A stretch of DNA of 64,000 nucleotides from Arthrobacter sp. ok362 (GCF_900102785.1 NZ_FNGC01000011.1:124001-188000); one strand, 5' to 3'. Positions 45,231-53,177 are shown, counted from the first letter of the stretch. Numbers and translations: made by a program. The notes: generated from the letters alone by a model not told the origin.

Positions 45231-45972
45231 GGGGGAATACAACATTTCTTCTTTCGGCCTCGAGACGGAGACGGGTAGTTCGCTTCCGGGCCGATCAACT
45301 TTACGCAATATCCGCTATCGGCCGCAGAAGTGGACTCACAGAGTTCGGTAGTGCCAGACTTCCGGGGCTGATCACTGAAGTCATTGCTCCGTTATAGACG
45401 GCGGCTTCCGCTCTTTTGCGACGAGGATTCGGGCCTTACCTTTGGGTAGGAGTCACAACGAGCAGCGCGCACGCCTGCTGCAGGAACGCTTTGACGCCCA
45501 GCCGTGGAGCAGCGCGGGCACAGCTCGCACCGATCGCCTGAGAAAAGCCTCGAAGGCAAAGGGGACCGGGAAGCAATCAACTCACGCCTCCTGGCAGACA
45601 AGCACCAGGGGGATGCCGGCGGCGGCCGCCGTGGAAAAGCCCTCACTAGCCAAGACATCAAAGATGGCCAAACAAAGCGGCGGAGGTAAGGCCCTTGAAC
45701 GCGGCGGACTCGAGCTCTAGGAGTTGGACAGGCTCATCGAGTAGGTGGGCACGGACACGGTCCACTGGTTCAAAACGTAAAGGTTAGTCCATGTCACACC
45801 GCCAGCATCGTCGACCGCGCACTCCAAACCCCTGGAATCCGGTGTCTTCTCGACGGGGTCGGGGTGACACGGACGACGGCCTAATAGGTGAACTACCGAG
45901 TCGGCGGTAGGCTGAAGCCGCTGTACCGGCCTTCATGGTGGGGAAAAATGGAAAATCACAGAGGGCCAAAGT
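45208..45972. other. Island left edge, no convincing gene
   Basis: A 765-bp stretch between the exporter and the HigB-like gene. It holds repeat copy A and an open frame at 45442-45720 (92 aa, Ala/Lys/Arg-rich, unrecognised). Just beyond, 45715-45780 translates to fragments such as ELDRLIE and VGTDTVHWFKT broken by stops. This looks like a decayed gene of mobile origin, but I cannot name it. Confidence 0.5.
45310..45374 (+). repeat. Direct repeat copy A, left boundary of the accessory island
   Basis: 65 bp starting ATCCGCTATCGGCCGCA and ending TGATCA aligns without gaps to 50702-50766, with 53 of 65 bases identical. Similarity fades out a few bases to the left. TCCGCT and AGTGGA within it can pair as a small hairpin, with a G-U pair where copy B has G-C. 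Non-coding as far as I can see. Confidence 0.8.
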
Positions 45973-46296
45973 TTGAAACTCAGTTTCATGACACTTGAGT
46001 TGCGGCGGATATGCTCAGATCCGGACTATGCGGTCAGGAAGCTGGGCGCTGAGGTGGGAGGCTCGCTTCGGGCCCGCCTGGCTGACCTTGACGCGGCTGA
46101 CTACCTGATTGACGTGCCAATAGGGATCGATCTGGCGAGTTCAACCCTAACCTGCATCCCAATACACATCCTCAATAATCACTACCTGATCGGACGTGCT
46201 GACCACGTGAAAGTCTATGGGTCTGACACTTCAGAGGCTCCCTGGGATATGGTCAGTCGAATGAAGTTAACTCACATCCAGGAGATGCCGAGATGA
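45973..46296 (+). CDS. HigB/RelE-like toxin family protein
   Basis: 107 aa. The pattern TLELRRICSDPDYAVRKLGAEVGGSLRARLADL followed by LNNHYLIGRADHVKV and a final MKLTHIQEM matches the compact RelE/HigB ribosome-dependent mRNase fold, although catalytic residues are not certain. TTG 45973 has AGAGGG upstream; ATG 45988 is the alternative. It overlaps the antitoxin-like gene by 4 bp, toxin first, the usual HigBA order. Base composition is lower in G+C than the surrounding core. Confidence 0.65.
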   Translation: MKLSFMTLELRRICSDPDYAVRKLGAEVGGSLRARLADLDAADYLIDVPIGIDLASSTLTCIPIHILNNHYLIGRADHVKVYGSDTSEAPWDMVSRMKLTHIQEMPR

Positions 46297-47390
46297 CTAC
46301 CGCTCAAGAATTCATCCCCCGGTGGGCTTGCTCCCCCGGTGCCACAATTCAAGATCTGATCACTAGCAAAAATGTGAACCCAGCCGAAGTTGCCGAAGCC
46401 TGTGGACTGGGCAGAGATGAGTTCAATAGATTGCTTCAGGGATCCGTCCCCATTACGGGCAAAATCGCTGTATCGTTGGCACAAAATCTCGGCGGTTCCG
46501 CATCTTTTTGGCTTCGTCGAGAGGAGCGGTTTCGTGAGTCAGAAGCAATAGTCGAAGCTGATCAGTGGGTCCAATCGCTGCCGCTCAGCTCCATGAAAAA
46601 GCTCGCCTGGTTAGAGGTACCTAGGGACTGGCGAGCTCGTATCGACGCATGTTTAGGCTTCTTTGGCATGGATAGCCTCGAGAGCTGGAAGCATTCCTAC
46701 GCTGACCAACTTCAGACTGTCCGCTTCCGGACTTCGCCGTCCTACCCAAACCAAGTATCCTCAGTTTCGAGTTGGCTTCGAGCTGGAGAAATTGCACACC
46801 AGGGATTTACCGGTGGCAACTTTGACCCAGACGCTCTATTGTCAGCGCTTCCCGAACTTCGAAAGCTCACTCGCATTGCAGATCCCGAGGAATTCATCCC
46901 GAGATTGCAGTCCTTGGCGGCCCGCTGCGGAGTTTCATGTGTGATAGTTCCGGCCCCAGAAGGTTGTGCCGCCAGCGGAGCCAGCAGGGTACTGGCGGAT
47001 GGCTCTGCACTCATTCAACTCAGCGGGCGGTATCTCTCCGACGATCAATTTTGGTTCTCGTTTTTTCATGAAGTGGCTCATCTTCTTCTGCACAAAGACG
47101 CCGCGCTCCACGTAGACGGAGATCCTGCTGCCTTTGAAACCGACAGTGCCGAGTCTGAAGCCAACACATTCTCCGCAGATGTGCTCTGGCCCTTTGAGCA
47201 TCGGCCGTCGTCCGTAGCTGCTAAAAAACCTTCGAGACGAGATATTGTCCGTCTGGCATCTAGGGCGGGAACAAGTCCTGGAATCATTGCTGGTCAATTG
47301 CAGAGCAGCGGTGTCCTAGATCATGCCGAGTGTAACAACCTGAAACGCAGGTACAAACGAGTTGGGTCGAGGCTTCTTCTGAAGAAATAG
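46293..47390 (+). CDS. HigA-like HTH antitoxin fused to ImmA/IrrE-type metallopeptidase
   Basis: 365 aa. Residues about 15-80 form an XRE/HigA helix-turn-helix (ATIQDLITSKNVNPAEVAEA, followed by LLQGSVPITGKIAVSLAQNL). The C-terminal half is a DUF955/ImmA domain with the zinc motif HEVAHLLLH (His259, Glu260, His263) and a downstream acidic residue in ESEANTFSADVLWP. It probably represses its operon and neutralises the toxin; the protease may cleave a partner under stress. It ends 4 bp from the convergent aGPT-like gene. Confidence 0.82.
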   Translation: MTTAQEFIPRWACSPGATIQDLITSKNVNPAEVAEACGLGRDEFNRLLQGSVPITGKIAVSLAQNLGGSASFWLRREERFRESEAIVEADQWVQSLPLSSMKKLAWLEVPRDWRARIDACLGFFGMDSLESWKHSYADQLQTVRFRTSPSYPNQVSSVSSWLRAGEIAHQGFTGGNFDPDALLSALPELRKLTRIADPEEFIPRLQSLAARCGVSCVIVPAPEGCAASGASRVLADGSALIQLSGRYLSDDQFWFSFFHEVAHLLLHKDAALHVDGDPAAFETDSAESEANTFSADVLWPFEHRPSSVAAKKPSRRDIVRLASRAGTSPGIIAGQLQSSGVLDHAECNNLKRRYKRVGSRLLLKK

Positions 47391-47394
47391 AGAT

Positions 47395-48348
47395 TCAAAG
47401 CACGAATTGCCGGAAGCGGGCCGGGCTCTTTTGCCAGTTGCAGATTGCGTCCTCTATAACGTCTGGTGTCACGCCAACAATCGTCGAAAACCTTTCTAGA
47501 TCTGGTCGCAGATCCTGTGCGCGGGCCGTTGACCCTGACCCGTCAAGTAGCAGCCTAGCCCCTCGCAGTGGGCCGGTAGCTTTCTGAAGATAGGTATGGC
47601 CTGGTTCTATCTCCAGGAACTTAAGACGCGAGATAGTCATGAGGTAATCGAATTTAGCGATGCGCCCGAAGTCCACAACTACGTCTAGAGCGTTGTAGAG
47701 TGCCTCAAACTTTTCGCTCGGCGAGACCAGGTGCGAGTAGGCGGCAAAAAGAGAAGCATGACTGCCATACTTCATTACCCACTCCACATAGCTCTCGAAG
47801 ACCGCAGCCGTACCACGTTCGCTTTCATGGCTGAGACTTGAGTATTTCCGATGATTACCGAATCCTCGCCGTTGGTCCTTTCGGAGTAACTCCGACTGAT
47901 TTTCTCCTAGCCATAGCCTGAACTCTGGGGTATTGCTAGAAATTTCGTCCCAAGACCATATTGGGTCGCTGTTCAAGCGTCCGTAGACCTCACGAACGTA
48001 TCGCCAGCCGGCTATGGGATGCTTTCCGAAGTGAACGAACTGAAAGACGAGCCAGTAGGCTTCGTCTTCTGCTCCGGACCTCCAATGATGGATTGCGGCC
48101 TTCAAGGGGTCGAATTGAGAGTTGTGAGGATCGACCATCTCTGCCGGGACATCTCGGTTCAGCATTCGTTCGAAATGCGCGTTTCTTCTTTCGCTGTCGA
48201 TTAGCTGATTTACCAGCACCGAGCGTTCCTCATCGCCGACGATACCGGGCAGCGGCGCTACATTTAACTCAAATTGCCCGATCTTGCGAGTGAGCTCATC
48301 AAAGCGGTGCTGATAGCTCGGCCGGTGGGCTTCACCTTTGACTGTCAC
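47395..48348 (-). CDS. Alpha-glutamyl/putrescinyl-thymine pyrophosphorylase clade 3-like protein
   Basis: About 317 aa. Conserved blocks recalled for this family are DPHNSQFDPLKAAIHHW, YWLVFQFVHFGKH, GWRYVREVYGRL, FGNHRKYSSL, VDFGRIAKFDYL and ATGPLRGARLLLDG. The wider family was predicted to act with thymidylate-synthase-like enzymes in making hypermodified pyrimidines in phage DNA; clade 3 itself is uncharacterised. GTG 48348 follows GAAAGG at 6-bp spacing and overlaps the TS-like gene by 17 bp; ATG 48369 is an alternative. Family assignment is from memory. Confidence 0.6.
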   Translation of the reverse strand: MTVKGEAHRPSYQHRFDELTRKIGQFELNVAPLPGIVGDEERSVLVNQLIDSERRNAHFERMLNRDVPAEMVDPHNSQFDPLKAAIHHWRSGAEDEAYWLVFQFVHFGKHPIAGWRYVREVYGRLNSDPIWSWDEISSNTPEFRLWLGENQSELLRKDQRRGFGNHRKYSSLSHESERGTAAVFESYVEWVMKYGSHASLFAAYSHLVSPSEKFEALYNALDVVVDFGRIAKFDYLMTISRLKFLEIEPGHTYLQKATGPLRGARLLLDGSGSTARAQDLRPDLERFSTIVGVTPDVIEDAICNWQKSPARFRQFVL

Positions 48349-49315
48349 TAGTTGCCTTTCTTGAGCCATGCCTGTCGACACGGTCTTGAACAATAGATCG
48401 GAAGTAACTACTTTCGATCCTCAGTGCCGTCTCGGCCAAGTCGTCCTTGCGTCCCTCGCGGATGAGCTTGTATCCAAAGAGCAGTAGGGCGAGATCACGC
48501 CAGTACGCGTGGTTGGGCAGCTGTAAGTCCTGTATTCCTAAGCTTGAACTGAGGCGAATGAATTTCTCGAGGGCTAGGAGGTTGTGAATCTGCTCCCAGG
48601 GATCTCCGTCAGGCATCGCGGGCATAGTTACAGCATCATGCCAGCCCTCACCGAGGTACCTATCTGCTGCTTCTACGTCCTTCATGTACAGGTGGAGACT
48701 ACCGACAGAATGGTAGTAGTTCCCAATATCGACTCCGACGGACCTAGCAATGATTTCTTGAATCATTGTGAAAGCAAATAGATCATGGGGGAAGCCCCAG
48801 AAGAGATCGTTAGACCGCATACTGGTCATCATGATCAGCTTACGTTCTCTAACTACAAACTGGAGGGCTAGGGTACAGGGCGCGTTGTTCGAGTCCTGGT
48901 GATCGAAAAGTTGTATAACGGCGTTGCGCGAGTCAGGATTCTTTCGCAGCATCTGGATGACGGCTTCAACTTGGTTGACATCGTCGTACTGCATAAGGCG
49001 AGGACCGTAAGCACCAATTACGTGCCCGTCTACTGAAACCGCGGGATCCTTGTAGTAGGACACATAGTAGCCAATCTGCTCCGCGTCATCGGATCCAGAC
49101 AGGTACCAGAGGAGCTCGCCGAGCGCACTAAAGACACGTTCGCGGTTTTGGCTGCGGCTTACACGGGCTCGGGGTTGCCTGAGTTCTACCAAAACGCCGA
49201 ATAGCTCTTTAGCGCCACCATTGGTGGGCGTAATGCTCACCCCTTTATCTAAGACATGTCCATAAGCCTCGTGCATTAAATCATCGACGGTTTCTGCGGA
49301 TAAAAAGTGATGCAT
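48332..49315 (-). CDS. Thymidylate-synthase-family enzyme with Asp at the pyrimidine-selecting position
   Basis: 327 aa. The TS core is recognisable: GELLWYLSGSDD, nucleophile Cys147 in NNAPCTLALQF, RSNDLFWGFPHDLFAF, and HSVGSLHLY with His208 and Tyr210. These align one residue off E. coli ThyA (Cys146, Asn177, His207, Tyr209). ThyA Asn177 selects dUMP; here the aligned residue is Asp178, as in dCMP hydroxymethylases. Hence a dCMP or CMP (hydroxy)methylase is more likely than housekeeping thymidylate synthase. GGGGGGCAAG precedes ATG 49315. Lower G+C than the core genes. Confidence 0.8.
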   Translation of the reverse strand: MHHFLSAETVDDLMHEAYGHVLDKGVSITPTNGGAKELFGVLVELRQPRARVSRSQNRERVFSALGELLWYLSGSDDAEQIGYYVSYYKDPAVSVDGHVIGAYGPRLMQYDDVNQVEAVIQMLRKNPDSRNAVIQLFDHQDSNNAPCTLALQFVVRERKLIMMTSMRSNDLFWGFPHDLFAFTMIQEIIARSVGVDIGNYYHSVGSLHLYMKDVEAADRYLGEGWHDAVTMPAMPDGDPWEQIHNLLALEKFIRLSSSLGIQDLQLPNHAYWRDLALLLFGYKLIREGRKDDLAETALRIESSYFRSIVQDRVDRHGSRKATSDSQR

Positions 49316-49745
49316 TCTTGCCCCCCAGGGAATATCGTTCGTCTCAGCCTACTGAATAACTCATGGAACGACGGGACAGCCACGCAATTGTCGGCTAGAT
49401 GACTACATATCCTCGGCCATCAGCAGTATTAACCGGTGGGGAGTGCTGTTCCAGGCCGCCTGTGGTGCGGTCGCCCCTCGGTCACCGACGTCGGCACGTG
49501 GCTCAAATAGTCCCGAGCGCAGGCTGTTACTTACATCATCGGCGAACTCAGCAGCGCCGGCGCTGGCTGGACATAGCCAACCGTCACCGCCTGGGGGCGA
49601 ACCATGCAAGGATACTCATCCCGTTCACATGCGATTTTCCCCCTCATAGATCCCGGACGTATATGGGGCCTGCCGGCTAATCTGTCGAGGCACCTGTCTG
49701 GATCCAAGTGCAGAAACTAGCCGACGCCAAGTGCTGACCAGCATG
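49316..49745. other. Intergenic region upstream of the TS-like gene
   Basis: 430 bp between the TS-like start and the end of the membrane-protein gene, both on the minus strand. Short open frames on both strands show no family resemblance or ribosome-binding site. It should contain the promoter of the TS/aGPT operon, but I see no clear motif. Confidence 0.5.
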
Positions 49746-50351
49746 TCAAGCATCCTGTGCAGTTGGCGGCATGTCGTTGCTTCGTCCCTGGTTGACGGAT
49801 CTAGGTCCAACATCCACCTGGGCAGAGACACTACGGAGACGCCTTTCGCTTTCGGAACGGCGGTCGAGGCGGATGATTCCGCCTTCACTCCGGATGCGGA
49901 AAAGGCGGGCCCAAGATGGGCGACCGTACCATTCCACTTGCAGTTCCCAGCGGTGGCCGCCAGTACCCCATGTCTTTAGGAATAGAGGAACGTCCAAAAC
50001 CACGACCTTGGTGTCATATGGCTCCAACCGGAGTGGGACTACAAGGGTCTCGTCGGACAAATTCTTTATCCAATTAGTCGTATACCCAATCATCTGATGA
50101 CGGATCGCTTTCGCGCCGGGGCGCACCATTTGGACCGCACTGAGCGTCACGCCGCTGGCACCGGCGTTGTGGAGTTCAAACCTGAAATCTGCGGGCTCGA
50201 GATGGTCAGGTCGAACAATCAACGCTTCGTGTGGTCCCGTGATAAAGACTACCGGTCGGAGCCGAACCCAATTCACAATGGAAAGGACGAATCCCAGAAG
50301 TCCTAGGATCGAGGCAACCGTGACAGTCAGGTCGATGCCAGCGTTGCCCAA
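49746..50351 (-). CDS. Hypothetical protein with one N-terminal transmembrane helix
   Basis: 201 aa. Residues 8-28 (LTVTVASILGLLGFVLSIVN) form a membrane anchor, followed by a beta-rich domain (FELHNAGASGVTLSAVQMV, VPLRLEPYDTKVVVLDVPLF) resembling an immunoglobulin-like fold, and a basic/acidic tail. I recognise no family. It is in the same low-G+C island and the same strand as the TS-like operon, but 430 bp from it. Confidence 0.6.
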   Translation of the reverse strand: MGNAGIDLTVTVASILGLLGFVLSIVNWVRLRPVVFITGPHEALIVRPDHLEPADFRFELHNAGASGVTLSAVQMVRPGAKAIRHQMIGYTTNWIKNLSDETLVVPLRLEPYDTKVVVLDVPLFLKTWGTGGHRWELQVEWYGRPSWARLFRIRSEGGIIRLDRRSESERRLRSVSAQVDVGPRSVNQGRSNDMPPTAQDA

Positions 50352-50701
50352 CAGTGCTCCCGTTCACCAGACCTATTTTCGACTATTGTACTTTGCCGGT
50401 TGGGCGGTCCCTGCCCGGGAGGGGTCGCGGAAACAGGGATTCCCGCATCGACCGATGCACCTGTTCCTAGCAAAACCGTTGTCCCCACAGGTTGGGCTTT
50501 GTGCATGCATTCTGCTCTCAGTGCTTGACGCTAAGGAGGACACTACTCTGCACCTGCAGGAATTCAGGTTCACTCAGGCGAGGACTTGCTGACACAATAT
50601 TGGAGGCTTGCGCCTTGTGCTCAACTACTGGCGAATTCACCTGTTCCGAGCCCGAAATCAAGACGGTTCGCGCTGCCTTCCAGAACGCCACTTGTCATAA
50701 G

Positions 50702-50766
50702 ATCCGCTATCGGCCGCAAGAGCGGACTTACAGACTCCGGTAGTGACAGATTTCCCAGCGTGATCA
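50702..50766 (+). repeat. Direct repeat copy B, right boundary of the accessory island
   Basis: Same orientation as copy A at 45310-45374 and ungapped over 65 bp with 12 mismatches. The internal TCCGCT/AGCGGA hairpin is perfect here. The two copies bracket the toxin-antitoxin and TS/aGPT genes. Confidence 0.8.
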
Positions 50767-50818
50767 ACCGCAGCCCTCAGGCCTCTTTGTCAGGCCCGGA
50801 GAACAGGTGAGTAGAACA

Positions 50819-50843
50819 ATAGTGCGGACATTGTCTGCACTAT
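50819..50843. repeat. 25-bp near-perfect palindrome
   Basis: ATAGTGCGGACA and TGTCTGCACTAT flank a single T; 11 of 12 pairs are complementary. It lies between repeat copy B and the truncated DUF1016 gene. It could be a recombinase site or an operator. Confidence 0.55.
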
Positions 50844-50898
50844 ATGCCCGTTCCTGACGGGGGAGGGGACAGAATATCAACCGTGGAGTGCGTCGTTA

Positions 50899-51261
50899 GT
50901 GCGGTCAACGGGCTACGTCGTCATCGAACTCAAGACGGGCAAGTTCCAACCCGAATACGCCGGCAAGCTCAACTTCTATGTCGCCCTCGTGGACGACGTG
51001 CTCCGGCGCCAGCACCATAACGAAACCATTGGAATCCTCATCTGCGGCACCAAGAACGACCGCAGCGTCCGGTACAGCCTGGGACGATCCACCTCGCCCA
51101 TGGCCGTCGCCGCCTACACCTACGACAAGCTTCCCCCGGCCGAACAACAGGCACTTCCCAACGAAGGACACATCGTCGCAGCGTTGGAATGGGCCGAACC
51201 CGACGCCGAACCCGACGCCGAACCCGACGCCGATGCCGACGCCGTCCCCGGGGAGGCCTGA
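50899..51261 (+). pseudogene. Truncated DUF1016 (YhcG-like) PD-(D/E)xK nuclease, C-terminal fragment
   Basis: The first residues after the junction, YVVIELKTGKFQPEYAGKLN, then VDDVLRRQHHNETIGILICG and AAYTYDKLPP, match the C-terminal nuclease half of DUF1016 proteins. The N-terminal domain and the first acidic metal ligand, normally just before YVVIELKTG, are missing; upstream in-frame sequence is unrelated and meets a stop at 50812. The ExK half-motif remains. The 3' end has expanded PDAE repeats. Probably non-functional. Confidence 0.75.
51199..51246 (+). repeat. 12-bp coding tandem repeat (PDAE)
   Basis: GAACCCGACGCC is repeated about three times and is followed by a decayed GATGCCGACGCC unit, encoding EPDAEPDAEPDADADA at the end of the DUF1016 fragment. 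It looks like slippage expansion in a sequence no longer under selection. Confidence 0.7.
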
Positions 51262-51945
51262 GGCGCGCCTCCGACAGTGGACGTCCTGTCGTGTTCCCAA
51301 CGTAGGGGACCTGTCTTGCAACCCGAGGGTTGTGAGAGCGCCTCATGAGAGGTAATGGGAAGCCGTGTTGCAGGCCCCGAGCGCCTTACAGCCTTGTTCC
51401 TCAAGAGGGCTGTAAGACAAACTAGAGTCGCCGGTGCCGAGGCTGACCGGATACTGCGTATCGACAATAGCGCTGGCCAATAACTGGCAGGTGGCTGGCC
51501 TTCTGGCGGCCGGTGTTGTGGGGTGGGCTGCGCAGGGACTGCGCGGACCCCGGCCGGCCCGCGCCGATTCACGGAGCCGCGAGCCAATGGACCAATTGGG
51601 GCAAGACGCTGTCCGTCGACTTAGGGGTTCGCATCACCCCTGACACGGGGAGGGCACCTACTCGGTGGGGCTTCCTTATTGCGTAGACTAGATAATCTCA
51701 CACTGTCTCGGTGAAGGTCCCGTGGTTATGCCTCCGCCGGACGCTGGTAGGACTTGCTGGGAAAACAGGATCACGGGATCCGCCTTAGATTTATCTTCTC
51801 TCGGGGTGCTTGAAAGACTTCGGGGGTGTCGCAAAGGAAGCGCACAAGCCTCCCATTCGCGGGGACTGTGTTTCCTTGTGAGCATTTGCTTATTTGATAT
51901 CAGGGTTTATGGGCGAAACGTGAGCAGCTATGAGGAGCGGCCGGG
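51262..51945. other. Intergenic region upstream of the LacI-type regulator
   Basis: 684 bp with no gene I can support. A hairpin with CTTACAGCC (51385-51393) and GGCTGTAAG (51408-51416) may terminate transcription from the left. The last 80 bp before the regulator are AT-richer (TTGCTTATTTGATATCAG near 51890) and likely hold its promoter. Confidence 0.5.
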
Positions 51946-52974
51946 ATGAATGGTCCTGAGAGAGTTTCGGATCATATGCCGACAGTAAAGGAAGTAGCTA
52001 CGTTGGCCGGGGTGAGCCCTATGACGGTCTCCCGTACTCTTGCTGGCGGAAACAATGTTCGCCCTCAGATGCAGAAACGTGTGCTTGATGCTGTGCGTGA
52101 GCTCGGTTACTACCGCAATGAAACCGCGCGGGCTCTTCGGCCTGGACAGGCCAGCGGGCTGATTGGGGTCGCCATCACGAACCTTGCAAACCCCTACTAT
52201 GGAAGCTTCGCCCTGGGAGTTGAGGAAATCGCCCGGCAATATGGCCGTCGCATACTTCTCGGCAACACAGGTGAAGACGCCGCGCGCGAACGGCAGCTCG
52301 TTTCGGACTTTGTGGGGAGACAGGTGGAGGGGCTTATCCTCGTTCCTTCCGGCGGAAATACGGACCATCTGCAGCCTGAGATTTTGCACGGTATACCTCT
52401 CGTGCTCGCTTCCAGGATCGTTCCAGGAATCGACACCGATGTCGTACTTCTCGACGATATCGGTGGGGCCTATTTGGGAACAAAGGACCTTCTTGAGGCC
52501 GGGCACAGACGGATCGCCTTCCTGGGTAATGCCGAATCGGTGTTCACCGGGCAGCGTCGCTATACCGGATTTACACAGGCGTTAGACGAGTTCGGCCTTG
52601 TCCCGGACCCGGTTCTGGTCAAACGTGACCAGCAGGATATTGCGTCGGCACGCACCGCTATGAAAGCGCTTCTGGATTTGTCTGAGCCGCCGACGGCTGT
52701 TTTTGCCTCTAATAACCGGAACGCCATTGGCGCGCTGATGGAGATCGGCGCGCGGCTCCGGCTCGGGGCGGACGCCGCCGGGTTCCCTGCGATTGCGAGC
52801 TTCGACGACTTTGAGCTCGCAGAGCTAATGCCCGTTCCGGTGACAATCGTCGATCACGATCCACGCGAACTAGGGCGCGAAGCGGCCCGGCTGCTTTTCA
52901 CAAGACTGACTGACGGTGCGATGGCGTCCAGGGAGGTAGAGATGCCCACCCGCGTGCACGCTGCCCGAGAATAG
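51946..52974 (+). CDS. LacI-family transcriptional regulator
   Basis: 342 aa. The helix-turn-helix VKEVATLAGVSPMTVSRTLAGG is followed by a hinge (NETARALRPGQASGLIGVAI) and a periplasmic-binding-like sensor domain with NPYYGSFALGVEE and IASFDDFELAELMPVPVTIVDHD. GAGGAG lies 12-17 bp before ATG 51946; ATG 51976 (MPTVKEVATLAG) is an alternative that starts closer to the usual family N-terminus. It most likely binds the TGGTAACG-type palindromes before the GH92 and GH42-like genes; the inducer is probably a mannose-containing sugar. Confidence 0.92.
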   Translation: MNGPERVSDHMPTVKEVATLAGVSPMTVSRTLAGGNNVRPQMQKRVLDAVRELGYYRNETARALRPGQASGLIGVAITNLANPYYGSFALGVEEIARQYGRRILLGNTGEDAARERQLVSDFVGRQVEGLILVPSGGNTDHLQPEILHGIPLVLASRIVPGIDTDVVLLDDIGGAYLGTKDLLEAGHRRIAFLGNAESVFTGQRRYTGFTQALDEFGLVPDPVLVKRDQQDIASARTAMKALLDLSEPPTAVFASNNRNAIGALMEIGARLRLGADAAGFPAIASFDDFELAELMPVPVTIVDHDPRELGREAARLLFTRLTDGAMASREVEMPTRVHAARE

Positions 52975-53115
52975 TCTCGTTCCGCGTCGCGCCATGTCCC
53001 GGGCTGGGCCTTGGCTACCTTCCAGTTTGACATCAGCGGGAAACTCGTCGCGCTGGGCTGAAGGGTCCGGGCACGGTGGCGTCTCCAGATAGATGTATTC
53101 CTCAAATGGCCCCCA

Positions 53116-53131
53116 CTGGTAACGTTATCAG
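53116..53131. promoter_or_regulatory. LacI-type operator 1 (GH92 promoter)
   Basis: CTGGTAACGTTATCAG, central CG, one mismatch from the consensus TGGTAACG-TACCA seen at the other sites. Overlaps a possible -35 box TTATCA. Confidence 0.8.
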
Positions 53132-53144
53132 TCGACAGGCGTCG

Positions 53145-53160
53145 ATGGTATCGTTACCAG
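53145..53160. promoter_or_regulatory. LacI-type operator 2 (GH92 promoter)
   Basis: ATGGTATCGTTACCAG lies 29 bp centre-to-centre from operator 1, nearly three helical turns, on the same face of DNA. Overlaps a possible -10 box TATCGT. Confidence 0.8.
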
Positions 53161-53162
53161 CC

Positions 53163-53177
53163 AGGGAACGCTTCCCT
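53163..53177. promoter_or_regulatory. Third palindrome AGGGAACGCTTCCCT
   Basis: Perfect 6-bp arms around CGC just downstream of operator 2. It resembles the GGGAGCGCTCCC-type operators of other actinobacterial sugar regulators, so a second LacI-family protein may bind here. Confidence 0.55.

Larger units (their letters stand above)
50352..50898. other. Island right edge, no convincing gene
   Basis: 547 bp. Contains repeat copy B (50702-50766) and a near-perfect 25-bp palindrome (50819-50843). Short open frames are not convincing. It ends at the broken DUF1016-like gene. Confidence 0.55.

Noticed and set aside
45442..45720. 92-codon frame as a real gene
   Set aside because: Biased composition, no family match, no clear ribosome-binding site and surrounded by stop-broken fragments; kept only as part of the island-edge note.
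49399..49680. 93-codon plus-strand frame upstream of the TS-like gene
   Set aside because: Cys/His/Arg-rich without a metal-binding spacing or family resemblance; probably chance.
51199..51246. Short tandem repeat as a CRISPR array
   Set aside because: Units are 12 bp, adjacent without spacers and in frame as PDAE codons.
51434..51643. 69-codon plus-strand frame before the LacI-type regulator
   Set aside because: No ribosome-binding site, no recognisable motif, and low-complexity Arg/Gly content.
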